Shown here: positions 8,576-15,383 of the stretch, in pieces
Layout of the letters: each line of letters begins with the position of its first letter
Position numbering within the stretch: the first letter of the stretch is position 1
NCBI GenBank assembly: GCA_016463265.1
Contig: JAEMRP010000001.1
Location: 5,993-26,632, forward strand
DNA length: 20,640 nucleotides
Reading direction: 5' to 3'
Source of the DNA: Microbacteriaceae bacterium
GTDB lineage: Bacteria; Actinomycetota; Actinomycetes; Actinomycetales; Microbacteriaceae
Made by a program: the position numbers and the translations under genes
Notes under the pieces: model-generated
Databases searched by the model: none
Told to the model about the DNA's origin: nothing
The model's input: only the letters and a program-made list of their open reading frames with translations

Positions 8576-8581
8576 CGTATA
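8576..8581 (-). promoter_or_regulatory. Possible -10 box of the potD operon
   Basis: On the minus strand the sequence reads TAACTATACG, giving TATACG at 8581-8576, about 40 bases upstream of the potD ATG at 8535. The -35 position is poorly conserved and is covered by the palindrome at 8591-8608, which would fit an activator-dependent or regulated promoter. On the plus strand I could not identify a convincing promoter for the glycosyltransferase. Confidence 0.3.
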
Positions 8582-8590
8582 GTTAAAGCT

Positions 8591-8608
8591 GTGGACTTAC
8601 TAGACCAC
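8591..8608. promoter_or_regulatory. Imperfect palindrome in the potD / glycosyltransferase divergent region
   Basis: The 18 bases from 8591 read GTGGaCT-tacT-AGaCCAC: six of the seven arm positions are complementary, with one A/A mismatch. It covers the place where the -35 box would lie if TATACG (8581-8576, minus strand) is the -10 of the potD promoter. That is a normal position for a repressor or dual-regulator operator. No regulator gene is present in the window, so the binding protein is unknown. Confidence 0.35.
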
Positions 8609-8779
8609 TGGCAACTAAAGCACGGCACAACACATGGCGACGTTCCGTCACGATCACCCGTGAGCAATGTAGCGGGGTGTGGCTTTTCTTTGGCATGATA
8701 GAAGCCACGATCAAGCCCACCTAACCTTCGGACAGGTGAGCCGTAATTCACGATGACGTGACAAGACGGGAGTACCGCT

Positions 8780-10087
8780 ATGGCCGAGAAGTTGACCGTT
8801 CTTTTCCTCCCCGAGTCCGCCTACGGGCCAACAAACCAGTGCATTGGCCTCGGGCACAAGCTGTTGCAGCGGGGCCACCGTGTGGTGTTCGCCGCGGAAT
8901 CGTCGTGGAAGGGAAAGCTCGAAGCTTTGGGGTTTGTCGAAGACTTGGTCGACTTGGCACCCCCTCCGGCCGACGGTGACGACCAGGATGCCGGACAGTT
9001 TTGGAAAGACTTCATCCGCGAGACGGCCCCAGAGTTCCGAAAGCCCACCATCGAGCAGTTGGAGACTTTCGTCAAGCCCACCTGGCAGGCCCTCATCGAC
9101 GGAGCAATGTATTGCGAACCACAGTTGAAGGCGATCATGGAGCGGGTCAAGCCCGACGTAGTGGTCGAAGACAACGTTCTGTGTTTCCCAGCCCTAATGA
9201 CCTCAGGAGCACCATTTGTTCGGATTGTCTCCTGTAATCCCCTGGAAATGAGGGGGCCAGACATCGCCCCGACGTTCTCGGGGTACGCGCAGGATAACAA
9301 GGGGCCCTGGCCAGCGTTTATCGACCAATACCGCAGCACCCACTTCGAGATGTGGAGCGCCTTCAACGAGTGGGTGCAGCAGCAGGGCGCACCAGCTCTG
9401 CCCGAGCTCGAGTTTATCCACGAGTCTGAGGTGGCAAACCTCTATGTCTACCCCAAAGAAGCCGATTACACAGATGTTCGGCCACTCGATGACACCTGGC
9501 ACCGCATGGATTCGAGCGTGCGGGAAACGGACGACAACTACCCACTACCAGAGAAGGTGCGCAACCGCCCAGAGGGCTCAGCCCTCATCTACCTGTCGCT
9601 TGGCTCTCTTGGCAGTGCCGACGTGGCACTCATGAAGCGGCTCGTGGATGTGCTGGGAACAACCCCGCACCGATTTGTCGTGAGCAAGGGGCCCCAGCAC
9701 AACGATTTCGAGTTAGCGGACAATATGGTGGGAGCAGAGTTCCTCCCCCAAACCACCATCATCAACCAGGTTGACCTGGTGATTACTCACGGTGGGAACA
9801 ACACCACGACCGAGTCTCTTCACTTCGGCAAGCCGATGATTGTGTTGCCCCTGTTCTGGGACCAGTACGACAACGCCCAGCGAATTCACGAACTGGGCTT
9901 CGGCATTCGTCTAGACACCTACTCCTTTAGCGACAAAGAGATGCTCAGTGCCCTCGACACTCTTCTGGGAGACCACGATTTGCGACAAAAACTTGTCGCG
10001 CAGGGCGAGCAAATCCGGGCCCGCGACGGGTTGTCGGTTGGGGCAAACGTCATCGAGTCAGTGGGGTTGGCCCATAAAAATAGGTAG
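8780..10087 (+). CDS. GT1 family glycosyltransferase (UGT/MGT-like, GT-B fold)
   Basis: 435 residues, ATG with GGGAG 7 bases upstream. The C-terminal donor domain carries the GT1 signature at about 335-368: ITHGGNNTTTESL, GKPMIVLPLFWDQ and YDNAQR, which binds the nucleotide sugar. The N-terminal acceptor domain has CIGLGHKLLQRGHRVVF (21-37), as in bacterial and arthropod UGTs. In those enzymes the preceding motif is GHxN, whose histidine is the catalytic base; here it reads GPTNQ (16-20), so the base appears replaced by P17. The cytoplasmic enzyme would move a sugar from a nucleotide donor to a small acceptor, or do the reverse; donor and acceptor are unknown. It is the first gene of a three-gene plus-strand cassette, divergent from potD. 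Confidence 0.85.
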   Translation: MAEKLTVLFLPESAYGPTNQCIGLGHKLLQRGHRVVFAAESSWKGKLEALGFVEDLVDLAPPPADGDDQDAGQFWKDFIRETAPEFRKPTIEQLETFVKPTWQALIDGAMYCEPQLKAIMERVKPDVVVEDNVLCFPALMTSGAPFVRIVSCNPLEMRGPDIAPTFSGYAQDNKGPWPAFIDQYRSTHFEMWSAFNEWVQQQGAPALPELEFIHESEVANLYVYPKEADYTDVRPLDDTWHRMDSSVRETDDNYPLPEKVRNRPEGSALIYLSLGSLGSADVALMKRLVDVLGTTPHRFVVSKGPQHNDFELADNMVGAEFLPQTTIINQVDLVITHGGNNTTTESLHFGKPMIVLPLFWDQYDNAQRIHELGFGIRLDTYSFSDKEMLSALDTLLGDHDLRQKLVAQGEQIRARDGLSVGANVIESVGLAHKNR

Positions 10088-11108
10088 TGCAATCGAAGCC
10101 AACCTTCTCCGCCGGCTCGTGCCACCGCATCGAGCCGGCGCAGTCGGTGACCAGGCTGGTGTCGTTGTGGATTGTTGGCCAGTGGATGACAACAGAGCCA
10201 TCTACCTCGTCGACCAGTCCGCCACAACCTTTGCGCTACCGATCATCGACGACGGGGAATTACGACGTGCTCGGGCCGGGGATTGTTTCATCACGGCCAT
10301 GCCGAGAGGCCACCACGGCAGTTTTTCCTCAACCATCAGACTCGATGCGCCAGTTGTCAGCGAAGAACGAATAGAGGTCGACCAAACAAACGAGTCGTTC
10401 GTGCTCAACAACACCTGGATTATCAAGTGGAACATGACGGTGGGGTCACACCGAACTCTTACCAAGGAGCGGCGTCTCAGCGCGCACAATTACCCGCACA
10501 CCCCAGCCCACTTCGGTCACATCACCTGGACTTCTCCAGACAATTCGGAACACTTACTTGCAGGAGTTCAAGAATTTCTCCCTGGTTCAGTAGACGGCTG
10601 GACCTGGTGTGTCGCACACGCGATGGAAAACCACTGCGAGACCTGGCCGGGGGCCCTTGGCGAAGTCGTTGCCCTCATGCACAACGCTTTTGATGGCACC
10701 ACGCTCGCTCACGGTGACTTGCACGTCGGCCAAATTCTCAACCAGGGTAATTCCTACTTCATCATCGACTTTGATGGCGATCCCCTCGGTCACACCCCAG
10801 AGTCGTGGCTTCAGGACGTGGTCGGCATGTTGTGCTCGTTTATTCACGTGGCGGCTGTCGCCGAGGTCAAATATCACGCGGCGCACAACTTCTCAGAGTG
10901 GGTGAGGATTGTTTCCGACCAGTTTCTCGAGACCTACCTCGCCACTCGGCCGTGGGTGAGCCTTCCTCCACGAGATCAGCTGCTGGCGTTGATGGCCCAC
11001 AAGGAAGTGACAGAAATGCTCTATGCAACCACGTATCTTCCCGAGTGGACATACGCAGCCGAGTATGGTCACGCTTTTGTAGAGAGGCTAATTGGTGAAA
11101 GCCAGTAA
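10038..11108 (+). CDS. Glucosamine-kinase-like sugar phosphotransferase (maltokinase/APH fold)
   Basis: About 356 residues if it starts at TTG 10038. Kinase motifs are intact. VDQTNES (10377-10397) followed by IIKW holds the presumed phosphate-binding lysine. HGDLHVGQIL (from 10710) is the catalytic-loop Brenner motif with the base D. IIDFDGDP (10761-10784) is the metal-binding DFD. EFLPGSVDGWTW and the C-terminal EVTEMLYATTYLPEW closely resemble what I remember of the actinobacterial glucosamine kinase GlcNK, and are less like maltokinase Mak1. Expected reaction: glucosamine + ATP -> glucosamine-6-phosphate. The start is uncertain: recognisable homology begins around SAIEANLLRRLVPPH, just after the glycosyltransferase stop, but no ATG or GTG with a ribosome site sits there; GTG 10119 is another option. 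It overlaps the SIS gene by 14 bp. Confidence 0.78.
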   Translation: MGQTSSSQWGWPIKIGSAIEANLLRRLVPPHRAGAVGDQAGVVVDCWPVDDNRAIYLVDQSATTFALPIIDDGELRRARAGDCFITAMPRGHHGSFSSTIRLDAPVVSEERIEVDQTNESFVLNNTWIIKWNMTVGSHRTLTKERRLSAHNYPHTPAHFGHITWTSPDNSEHLLAGVQEFLPGSVDGWTWCVAHAMENHCETWPGALGEVVALMHNAFDGTTLAHGDLHVGQILNQGNSYFIIDFDGDPLGHTPESWLQDVVGMLCSFIHVAAVAEVKYHAAHNFSEWVRIVSDQFLETYLATRPWVSLPPRDQLLALMAHKEVTEMLYATTYLPEWTYAAEYGHAFVERLIGESQ

Positions 11109-12024
11109 ATTCAGCGACGACCTACAGAAAAAAACCGACAACCTCGTGCGGCTGTCCGGCCACCAATTCGATTGGCCCGACCTCCGCGGCGAACGCGTGG
11201 TAATCGTCGGCATGGGTTCGTCGTATTTCCTTGGCCAGTGGTTCTCCCGTCGCCTTCAGATGTTGGGAATCAACGCCTTCGCGCTGTTAGCCAGTTCGCG
11301 GGATGTTCCGGTGTTGGCAGACTCGGATGTCGTCGTAGCCATTTCGGCGACTGGGCAGTCGCTCGAGACGGTGGCATTTGTCGACCGCGTCGACAGCCCT
11401 GTCTTTTTTTTGACTAATAATCCCGCACCACCAATCCACTCGCGTCACCACGTGGTCAGCATGCACAGCCTCCCGGAATCAGGCGGCGTGGCTAGCCTTA
11501 CCTACCAGGCAACAATCGCTGCCCTTCTAGACCTGGAACAACGCCTCACTGGGCAGATAGTCTCCGATAGTACTTTCATCACAGCCGCCGAAGCCACGAG
11601 CTGGATTATCGAGAACCAGGCGGACTGGCATAAAGAAATCCTCGAGCAGGTGACAGGGGGTGAGGGCATCCAGTTTGTGGCCCCGCTGGAGCGGCTTAGC
11701 TCAGCCCAGCAGAGTGCGTTGATGATCCGTGAGTGTCCAAGGATCCGAGCAGAATCCTCGGAGGCCGGCGACTGGGCGCACATCGATCTGTATTTGACAA
11801 AAAACCACGACCTGCGCGTGGTTCTTTTTGCGGGGTCACCCTGGCAAGAGCAAGTGTTGGATTGGACCACCGAGCGCAAGCGTCGGGTCGTGATGATTGG
11901 TGGCAACTCAGATCGAGTTGATTTCTCTCTGCGCTACCCCCACGATGATGACGAGCTTGTGGCCCTGCTCACCGAGACAACATTTGCCGAGTTAGTTGCA
12001 GCGAAACTGTGGAGTGAGCAGTGA
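11095..12024 (+). CDS. Stand-alone double-SIS-domain protein, GlmS-isomerase-like (probable amino-sugar phosphate deaminase/isomerase)
   Basis: 309 residues from GTG at 11095, with AGAGAGG 7 bases upstream; a TTG one codon earlier is possible. Two SIS domains are visible. The first has GMGSSYFLG (39-47) and ISATGQSLET (83-92), the phosphosugar-binding Ser/Thr loops. The second contains RECPRIRAESSEAGDWAH (212-229), matching the GlmS isomerase pattern AExxxAGxxxH. The N-terminal glutaminase domain of GlmS is absent, so it cannot draw ammonia from glutamine. Relatives of this form deaminate glucosamine-6-phosphate (archaeal GlmD, AgaS) or cleave glycated amines (FrlB). Translationally coupled to the kinase, it would most simply turn glucosamine-6-P into fructose-6-P and ammonia; cleavage of a sugar-amine conjugate is an alternative. 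Confidence 0.82.
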   Translation: MKASKFSDDLQKKTDNLVRLSGHQFDWPDLRGERVVIVGMGSSYFLGQWFSRRLQMLGINAFALLASSRDVPVLADSDVVVAISATGQSLETVAFVDRVDSPVFFLTNNPAPPIHSRHHVVSMHSLPESGGVASLTYQATIAALLDLEQRLTGQIVSDSTFITAAEATSWIIENQADWHKEILEQVTGGEGIQFVAPLERLSSAQQSALMIRECPRIRAESSEAGDWAHIDLYLTKNHDLRVVLFAGSPWQEQVLDWTTERKRRVVMIGGNSDRVDFSLRYPHDDDELVALLTETTFAELVAAKLWSEQ

Positions 12025-12025
12025 G

Positions 12026-12256
12026 AGCGACGAGGTTGCGGGGGTCGGTCACGCCGTCCAGAGCAACAAACAACGGGGTTTGTCCGCGACTTTCAAAGGT
12101 GCCAAGCAATTCGAGCGGGTGGCTGCAGGCATAGGGAGGCGCTTCTTACGCGAGCCCCTGATGCACCGAGTTTTCGCCGCACGGGCGGTCCATCTCGTCC
12201 CTTTTACGGCCCATGAAAGGTCGCTAGTTATTCTCCTGGAGCACGGCAATCGTTAG
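12026..12256 (-). pseudogene. rlmB: Decayed fragment of RlmB/TrmH-family 23S rRNA 2'-O-methyltransferase
   Basis: Reading the minus strand in one frame gives GENSVHQGLA, a TAA stop (12148-12146), then EAPPYA, and further on GQTPLFVALDGVTDPRNL. This is the linker between the N-terminal RNA-binding domain and the SpoU methyltransferase domain of RlmB, where intact proteins read HQGLALxxPPYxY and LDGxTDPxNLGAIIRSA. A second in-frame stop (TAG, 12226-12224) lies upstream. The match ends at NLVA (12026): the expected glycine is valine and the rest of the methyltransferase domain is missing, replaced by the SIS gene whose stop codon ends at 12024. The first domain is also absent. The fragment is non-functional and marks a breakpoint. 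Confidence 0.8.
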
Positions 12257-12279
12257 TCACCGAACATTTCACAAGTCGG

Positions 12280-12285
12280 TAGAAT
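12280..12285 (+). promoter_or_regulatory. Probable -10 box for tRNA-Lys
   Basis: TAGAAT lies 21 bases before the first base of the tRNA. A weak -35 candidate, GTCACC at 12256-12261, has an 18-base spacer. The short leader fits a tRNA promoter. Confidence 0.45.
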
Positions 12286-12306
12286 TGGTCCAGCGACTTC
12301 GTGCGC

Positions 12307-12379
<73 letters not shown>

Positions 12380-12387
12380 CAGAAACA

Positions 12388-12429
12388 GAGAGTCCCGACC
12401 ATCTCGTGGCCGGGACTCTCGTGGTCTTT
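12388..12429. terminator. Strong hairpin terminator after tRNA-Lys
   Basis: A 10-bp perfect stem, GAGAGTCCCG (12388-12397) with CGGGACTCTC (12411-12420), closes a 13-base loop and is followed by GTGGTCTTT. It lies 8 bases after the tRNA. On the minus strand it also sits just beyond the stop of the surface protein and runs into TGTTTCTGT, so it may end both converging transcripts. Confidence 0.8.
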
Positions 12430-12457
12430 CGCCGCTAACGTCGAGACCTAGGTCGGC

Positions 12458-14020
12458 TTATTGTTGCACGTGACGGCGACGCAGGCTTCGCCGTAACACG
12501 ACCGCCACACCCAGCAGGCTTGCCGCGATCCCGATCGAAATGGCTGAAACCGAGGTGTTTCCGCCCGTGGTCGCGAGCGCCGAAGTGGAATCCGCCGAAT
12601 CCGAACCTGAGCCGCCTCCAGAGCCACCACTACCACCGCCACCGCTCTTGATTGCCCAACGAGTTTGAATGATGTCGTTGAATCCGTTGTAGTAATACCA
12701 AATGGCTACGGTTTGCCCGTTGTTTGAGATGCTCACGTCCTGGTAATAGGAGTCAACACCGTCGTTTGAAAGCTGCTCAACAGGTGCCCACTCTGCGCCG
12801 CCGTCATACGACGAGCGAGAATGCACAAGGATGTCGCTGCCGGTGTCACGCCTCCAAACGGCAACCGTGACGTCGGTATCGCTCATGCTCACTTGAGGAT
12901 ATTCACTGTCTCGTCCTGGGTCGGATAAACTCTGGACGGCTTGCCAGTTGATTCCTCCATCGATAGACGTTCGAGTTTGCACGATTTTGTTGATGCCGTC
13001 ACTCCGTGACCAGATAACGACGGTGTGACCAAGAGAATTAATCTCCACCTGAGCATCGCCAGCGGACTGCGCACCCGCGGAAAGATCCGGTGCCGAGGAC
13101 CACGTGTTTCCAGCGTTAATTGAATAGCCGGCTTGAATGATGTCATTGCTTCCGTTACTCCGCTTCCACACGGCAACCGCCTGGCCCGCATCGTTCAGGC
13201 TCACCTGGGGGTTGTCCGCAGAGTGTCCAGCAGCGGATAAATTCTCTACTCCAGACCAGGTCTGGCCACCGTCAGTTGAGCGACGCGCTTGGATGATGTC
13301 ATTGCTTCCGTCGTTACGCTTCCACACAACTACTGCTTGACCAACTGAATTGAGACTCACCTGGGGGTTCCCCGCGTTCTGGAGTGTGGCGGATATAGTC
13401 GCGACCGAAGACCACGTCAGTCCACCGTTAGTCGAATAAGAAGTTTGAATAGTGTCGTTACTTCCGTTACTCCGCTTCCACACGGCAACCGCCTGGCCCG
13501 CATCGTTGAGGCCCAGCACCGGATCCCATGCTGCTTCCCCCCCGTCAGCAAAAAGAGGTTCTACGCCAGACCACGTTTGGCCACCGTCAATTGAACGATT
13601 CGACCGGATTACCCCATCGTTCCAGGACCGCCAGACAACAGCGACAGTCTCATTGTTATTAATCACCACCTGGGAATTATCGGTATCCTCAGCGCCAATT
13701 GATGAGATCTTGGTGACGGCCGACCATGTCGTTGAACCATTGAGCAAATAGCGCGTCTGTACGACGTTCGCGGTTCCGTCAAAGCGCGACCACACTGCAA
13801 CAGCGTTTCCATTGTCGTTCACGCTCACGAGTGGCCGGATAGATGTCTGGCCCGGGGCGGACAGGTCAAACGGATCAGACCACGGGGTGCCAAGCGCAGC
13901 AGCGGGTGAAATTCCCGAGAGGACGCCCGGTATCACGCCAACGGTGACTGCCGACGCGAAGCCAACGCCCGTCAGTACAGCGACAACCGTTCGCAACGAC
14001 AAAGATTTAGGGGTTTTCAC
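12458..14020 (-). CDS. Secreted LAxTG-anchored beta-propeller protein with eight sialidase/Asp-box-like repeats
   Basis: 520 residues from GTG at 14020. An N-terminal signal peptide (about 1-42, ending near SPAAALG) sends it out of the cell. Residues about 45-455 are repeats of roughly 52 residues, each with QVSLNxxGQAVAVWxRxxG, then SxDGGxTWS, an Asp-box-like turn. There are seven complete units. The N-terminal WSDPFDLS and the C-terminal half unit together make an eighth, the usual velcro closure of a propeller. A Gly/Ser-rich linker (about 457-475) follows, then LATTG (482-486), a hydrophobic helix (about 491-509) and RRSLRRR: a sorting signal of the LAxTG type used by class E sortases. 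Catalytic sialidase residues are not evident, so binding or adhesion is more likely than hydrolysis. Confidence 0.82.
   Translation of the reverse strand: MKTPKSLSLRTVVAVLTGVGFASAVTVGVIPGVLSGISPAAALGTPWSDPFDLSAPGQTSIRPLVSVNDNGNAVAVWSRFDGTANVVQTRYLLNGSTTWSAVTKISSIGAEDTDNSQVVINNNETVAVVWRSWNDGVIRSNRSIDGGQTWSGVEPLFADGGEAAWDPVLGLNDAGQAVAVWKRSNGSNDTIQTSYSTNGGLTWSSVATISATLQNAGNPQVSLNSVGQAVVVWKRNDGSNDIIQARRSTDGGQTWSGVENLSAAGHSADNPQVSLNDAGQAVAVWKRSNGSNDIIQAGYSINAGNTWSSAPDLSAGAQSAGDAQVEINSLGHTVVIWSRSDGINKIVQTRTSIDGGINWQAVQSLSDPGRDSEYPQVSMSDTDVTVAVWRRDTGSDILVHSRSSYDGGAEWAPVEQLSNDGVDSYYQDVSISNNGQTVAIWYYYNGFNDIIQTRWAIKSGGGGSGGSGGGSGSDSADSTSALATTGGNTSVSAISIGIAASLLGVAVVLRRSLRRRHVQQ
13149..13507. repeat. Near-identical repeats inside the propeller gene with a 312-bp period
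   Basis: The 47 bases at 13149-13195 recur exactly at 13461-13507. Between them, around 13300-13350, lies a more diverged copy. The 312-bp spacing equals two 156-bp (52-residue) blade units, so blades 3 and 5 match each other better than blade 4. Blades 2 and 4 also share SxDGGQTWSGVE at near-identical DNA. This points to duplication of, or conversion between, two-blade units. Confidence 0.85.
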
Positions 14021-14042
14021 GTTGACTTCTTTCGCATTGAGG

Positions 14043-14057
14043 CGGTGATTTTCACCG
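14043..14057. promoter_or_regulatory. Perfect palindrome between the surface-protein and GNAT genes
   Basis: CGGTGA-TTT-TCACCG is a 6-bp perfect inverted repeat with a 3-base centre. It lies 23 bp upstream of the surface protein start, within its leader, and about 85 bp upstream of the GNAT start. On the plus strand its right arm overlaps TTCACC (14051-14056), a possible -35 spaced 18 bases from TACGAT (14075-14080). It could be an operator or a short mRNA hairpin. Confidence 0.35.
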
Positions 14058-14140
14058 TAAGTTTTCTAAAATCATACGATTATTTTGGATCACGAACCTG
14101 CGAGAGACACCCTGCGCAACGGGAACGTTACCCTGAGTTG

Positions 14141-14683
14141 ATGTCCTATCCGCTTTTGACCCCGCGCCTCAGCATTGAACCCCTAGCGCTGCGAGACGTG
14201 GACGAATTCGTCCGGTACAGGCAGGACCCGGAAATCGCTCGCTATCAGAGCTGGGACATGAACTATTCGGCACAACAAGGCCTGCACCTCGTTCAGTCAC
14301 AGGCGGATGTTGTGCTGCCTGCGCCGGGTAACTGGTTGCAACTAGCAATTCATGACCGTGAGACCGGCGAACTGCTTGGCGATTTAGCGTTGCACACCAT
14401 CGACACCGCCGAACTTTCGTTTGAGATTGGCTTCACATTAGCGACCAAAAATCAAGGAAACGGCATCGCCCGCGAAGCCACTCGCCGACTTCTCGATTTC
14501 CTGTTCGACGAAGTGGGGGCGATCTGGGTTTGCGCGAGCTGCGACAGTCGCAATTCACCGTCAATCGCGTTACTTCTGGCGCTTGGCTTTGAAAATCGTC
14601 CGACCGAAAGCTGGACCGAGATCTTCAAAGGTGAATCAATTGTCGTGAACTACTTCGGAACTAGCCCATCAACACGTCGTTGA
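14141..14683 (+). CDS. GNAT family N-acetyltransferase (RimJ/RimL type)
   Basis: 180 residues from ATG at 14141; the frame is open further upstream but without family resemblance. The opening TPRLSIEPLALRDVDEF is typical of the RimJ/RimL subfamily. Later come ELLGDLALHTID, ELSFEIGFTLATKNQGNGIA (the acetyl-CoA pyrophosphate-binding loop Q/N-G-x-G-x-A) and CDSRNSPSIALLLALGFE (the C-terminal coenzyme A-binding helix). It would transfer an acetyl group from acetyl-CoA to a protein N-terminus or a small amine; the substrate cannot be told. It converges on the UbiA-like gene and overlaps it by 23 bp. Confidence 0.85.
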   Translation: MSYPLLTPRLSIEPLALRDVDEFVRYRQDPEIARYQSWDMNYSAQQGLHLVQSQADVVLPAPGNWLQLAIHDRETGELLGDLALHTIDTAELSFEIGFTLATKNQGNGIAREATRRLLDFLFDEVGAIWVCASCDSRNSPSIALLLALGFENRPTESWTEIFKGESIVVNYFGTSPSTRR

Positions 14684-15356
14684 TGACGACGCCGAGACAC
14701 GCTACTCCGACAATGACGAGAACCACGACCAGAACCCCCGAACGACGTTTGCCAAGCGAGACGGCGAGCCCACCCCAACCGGTTTCGCGGTCGATGTCGA
14801 TGTCGGGAATCGCGTTGAGCAGGTGCGCGGTCACCCCCACAAGAACGCTGAGCGCAATCAACGGGAATGATGGCCACAGAGTTGGCGAACTCGCCTGCGC
14901 GATGAACGCCGGCATCAGAGCGAACGACACTGCATACGGGACCCATGACCAGACCGTTCGAGCAAGGAAAAAGTTGTAAACAAGTGCGCTCGCGACGGCC
15001 GCGATGTGTGCGGCACCACCGACCCACCCTGCGGCGAAAAATGACAGCGTAATCGTCAGTGTCGCGCTGAGCAGGATTGGCAGGCGAAGGTCTTCGGGTC
15101 GCAGGTCGCCTCGGACCGTCGGTTTATTGGAGCGTCCCGCCGCGCGATCCGCCGCCGCATCGTGCACGTCGTTCGTCCAGCCAACAGTTGCCTGGCCGGC
15201 CGCGCTGGCAAGAAACACGAGAGCGACACTCGACCACGAACCACCGCACAGCGCGGTCGATACGGTCATGAGCAGGACCATCGCGAGTGCTTGCGGAAAA
15301 TGCGTCGCGGCAACATACGCGCGAAGTCGAGTCCCTCGGGGCGATTTCTTGACCAC
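14661..15356 (-). CDS. UbiA-family membrane prenyltransferase-like protein
   Basis: 231 residues with about seven to eight hydrophobic helices, shorter than the usual 280-300. It has both aspartate-rich motifs of the family: N62-D63-VH-D66-AAA-D70 (GWTNDVHDAAAD) and PDIDIDRETGWGG with D185, D187 and D189, which bind Mg-diphosphate. These enzymes join a prenyl chain to an aromatic or other acceptor in the membrane. The acceptor is unknown, and no quinone or chlorophyll gene is nearby. The start is GTG at 15356 with a weak ribosome site, 27 bp after the CPBP-like gene, so it is probably the last gene of a cupin/CPBP/UbiA operon. Confidence 0.82.
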   Translation of the reverse strand: MVKKSPRGTRLRAYVAATHFPQALAMVLLMTVSTALCGGSWSSVALVFLASAAGQATVGWTNDVHDAAADRAAGRSNKPTVRGDLRPEDLRLPILLSATLTITLSFFAAGWVGGAAHIAAVASALVYNFFLARTVWSWVPYAVSFALMPAFIAQASSPTLWPSFPLIALSVLVGVTAHLLNAIPDIDIDRETGWGGLAVSLGKRRSGVLVVVLVIVGVACLGVVINDVLMG

Positions 15357-15383
15357 GGTCGGCAGACTAACAGTTCACGAAAG

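Noticed and set aside
11996..12256. Plus-strand 86-codon frame overlapping the end of the SIS gene
   Set aside because: The minus strand of this region carries recognisable RlmB sequence with stops, which explains the open plus frame as incidental.
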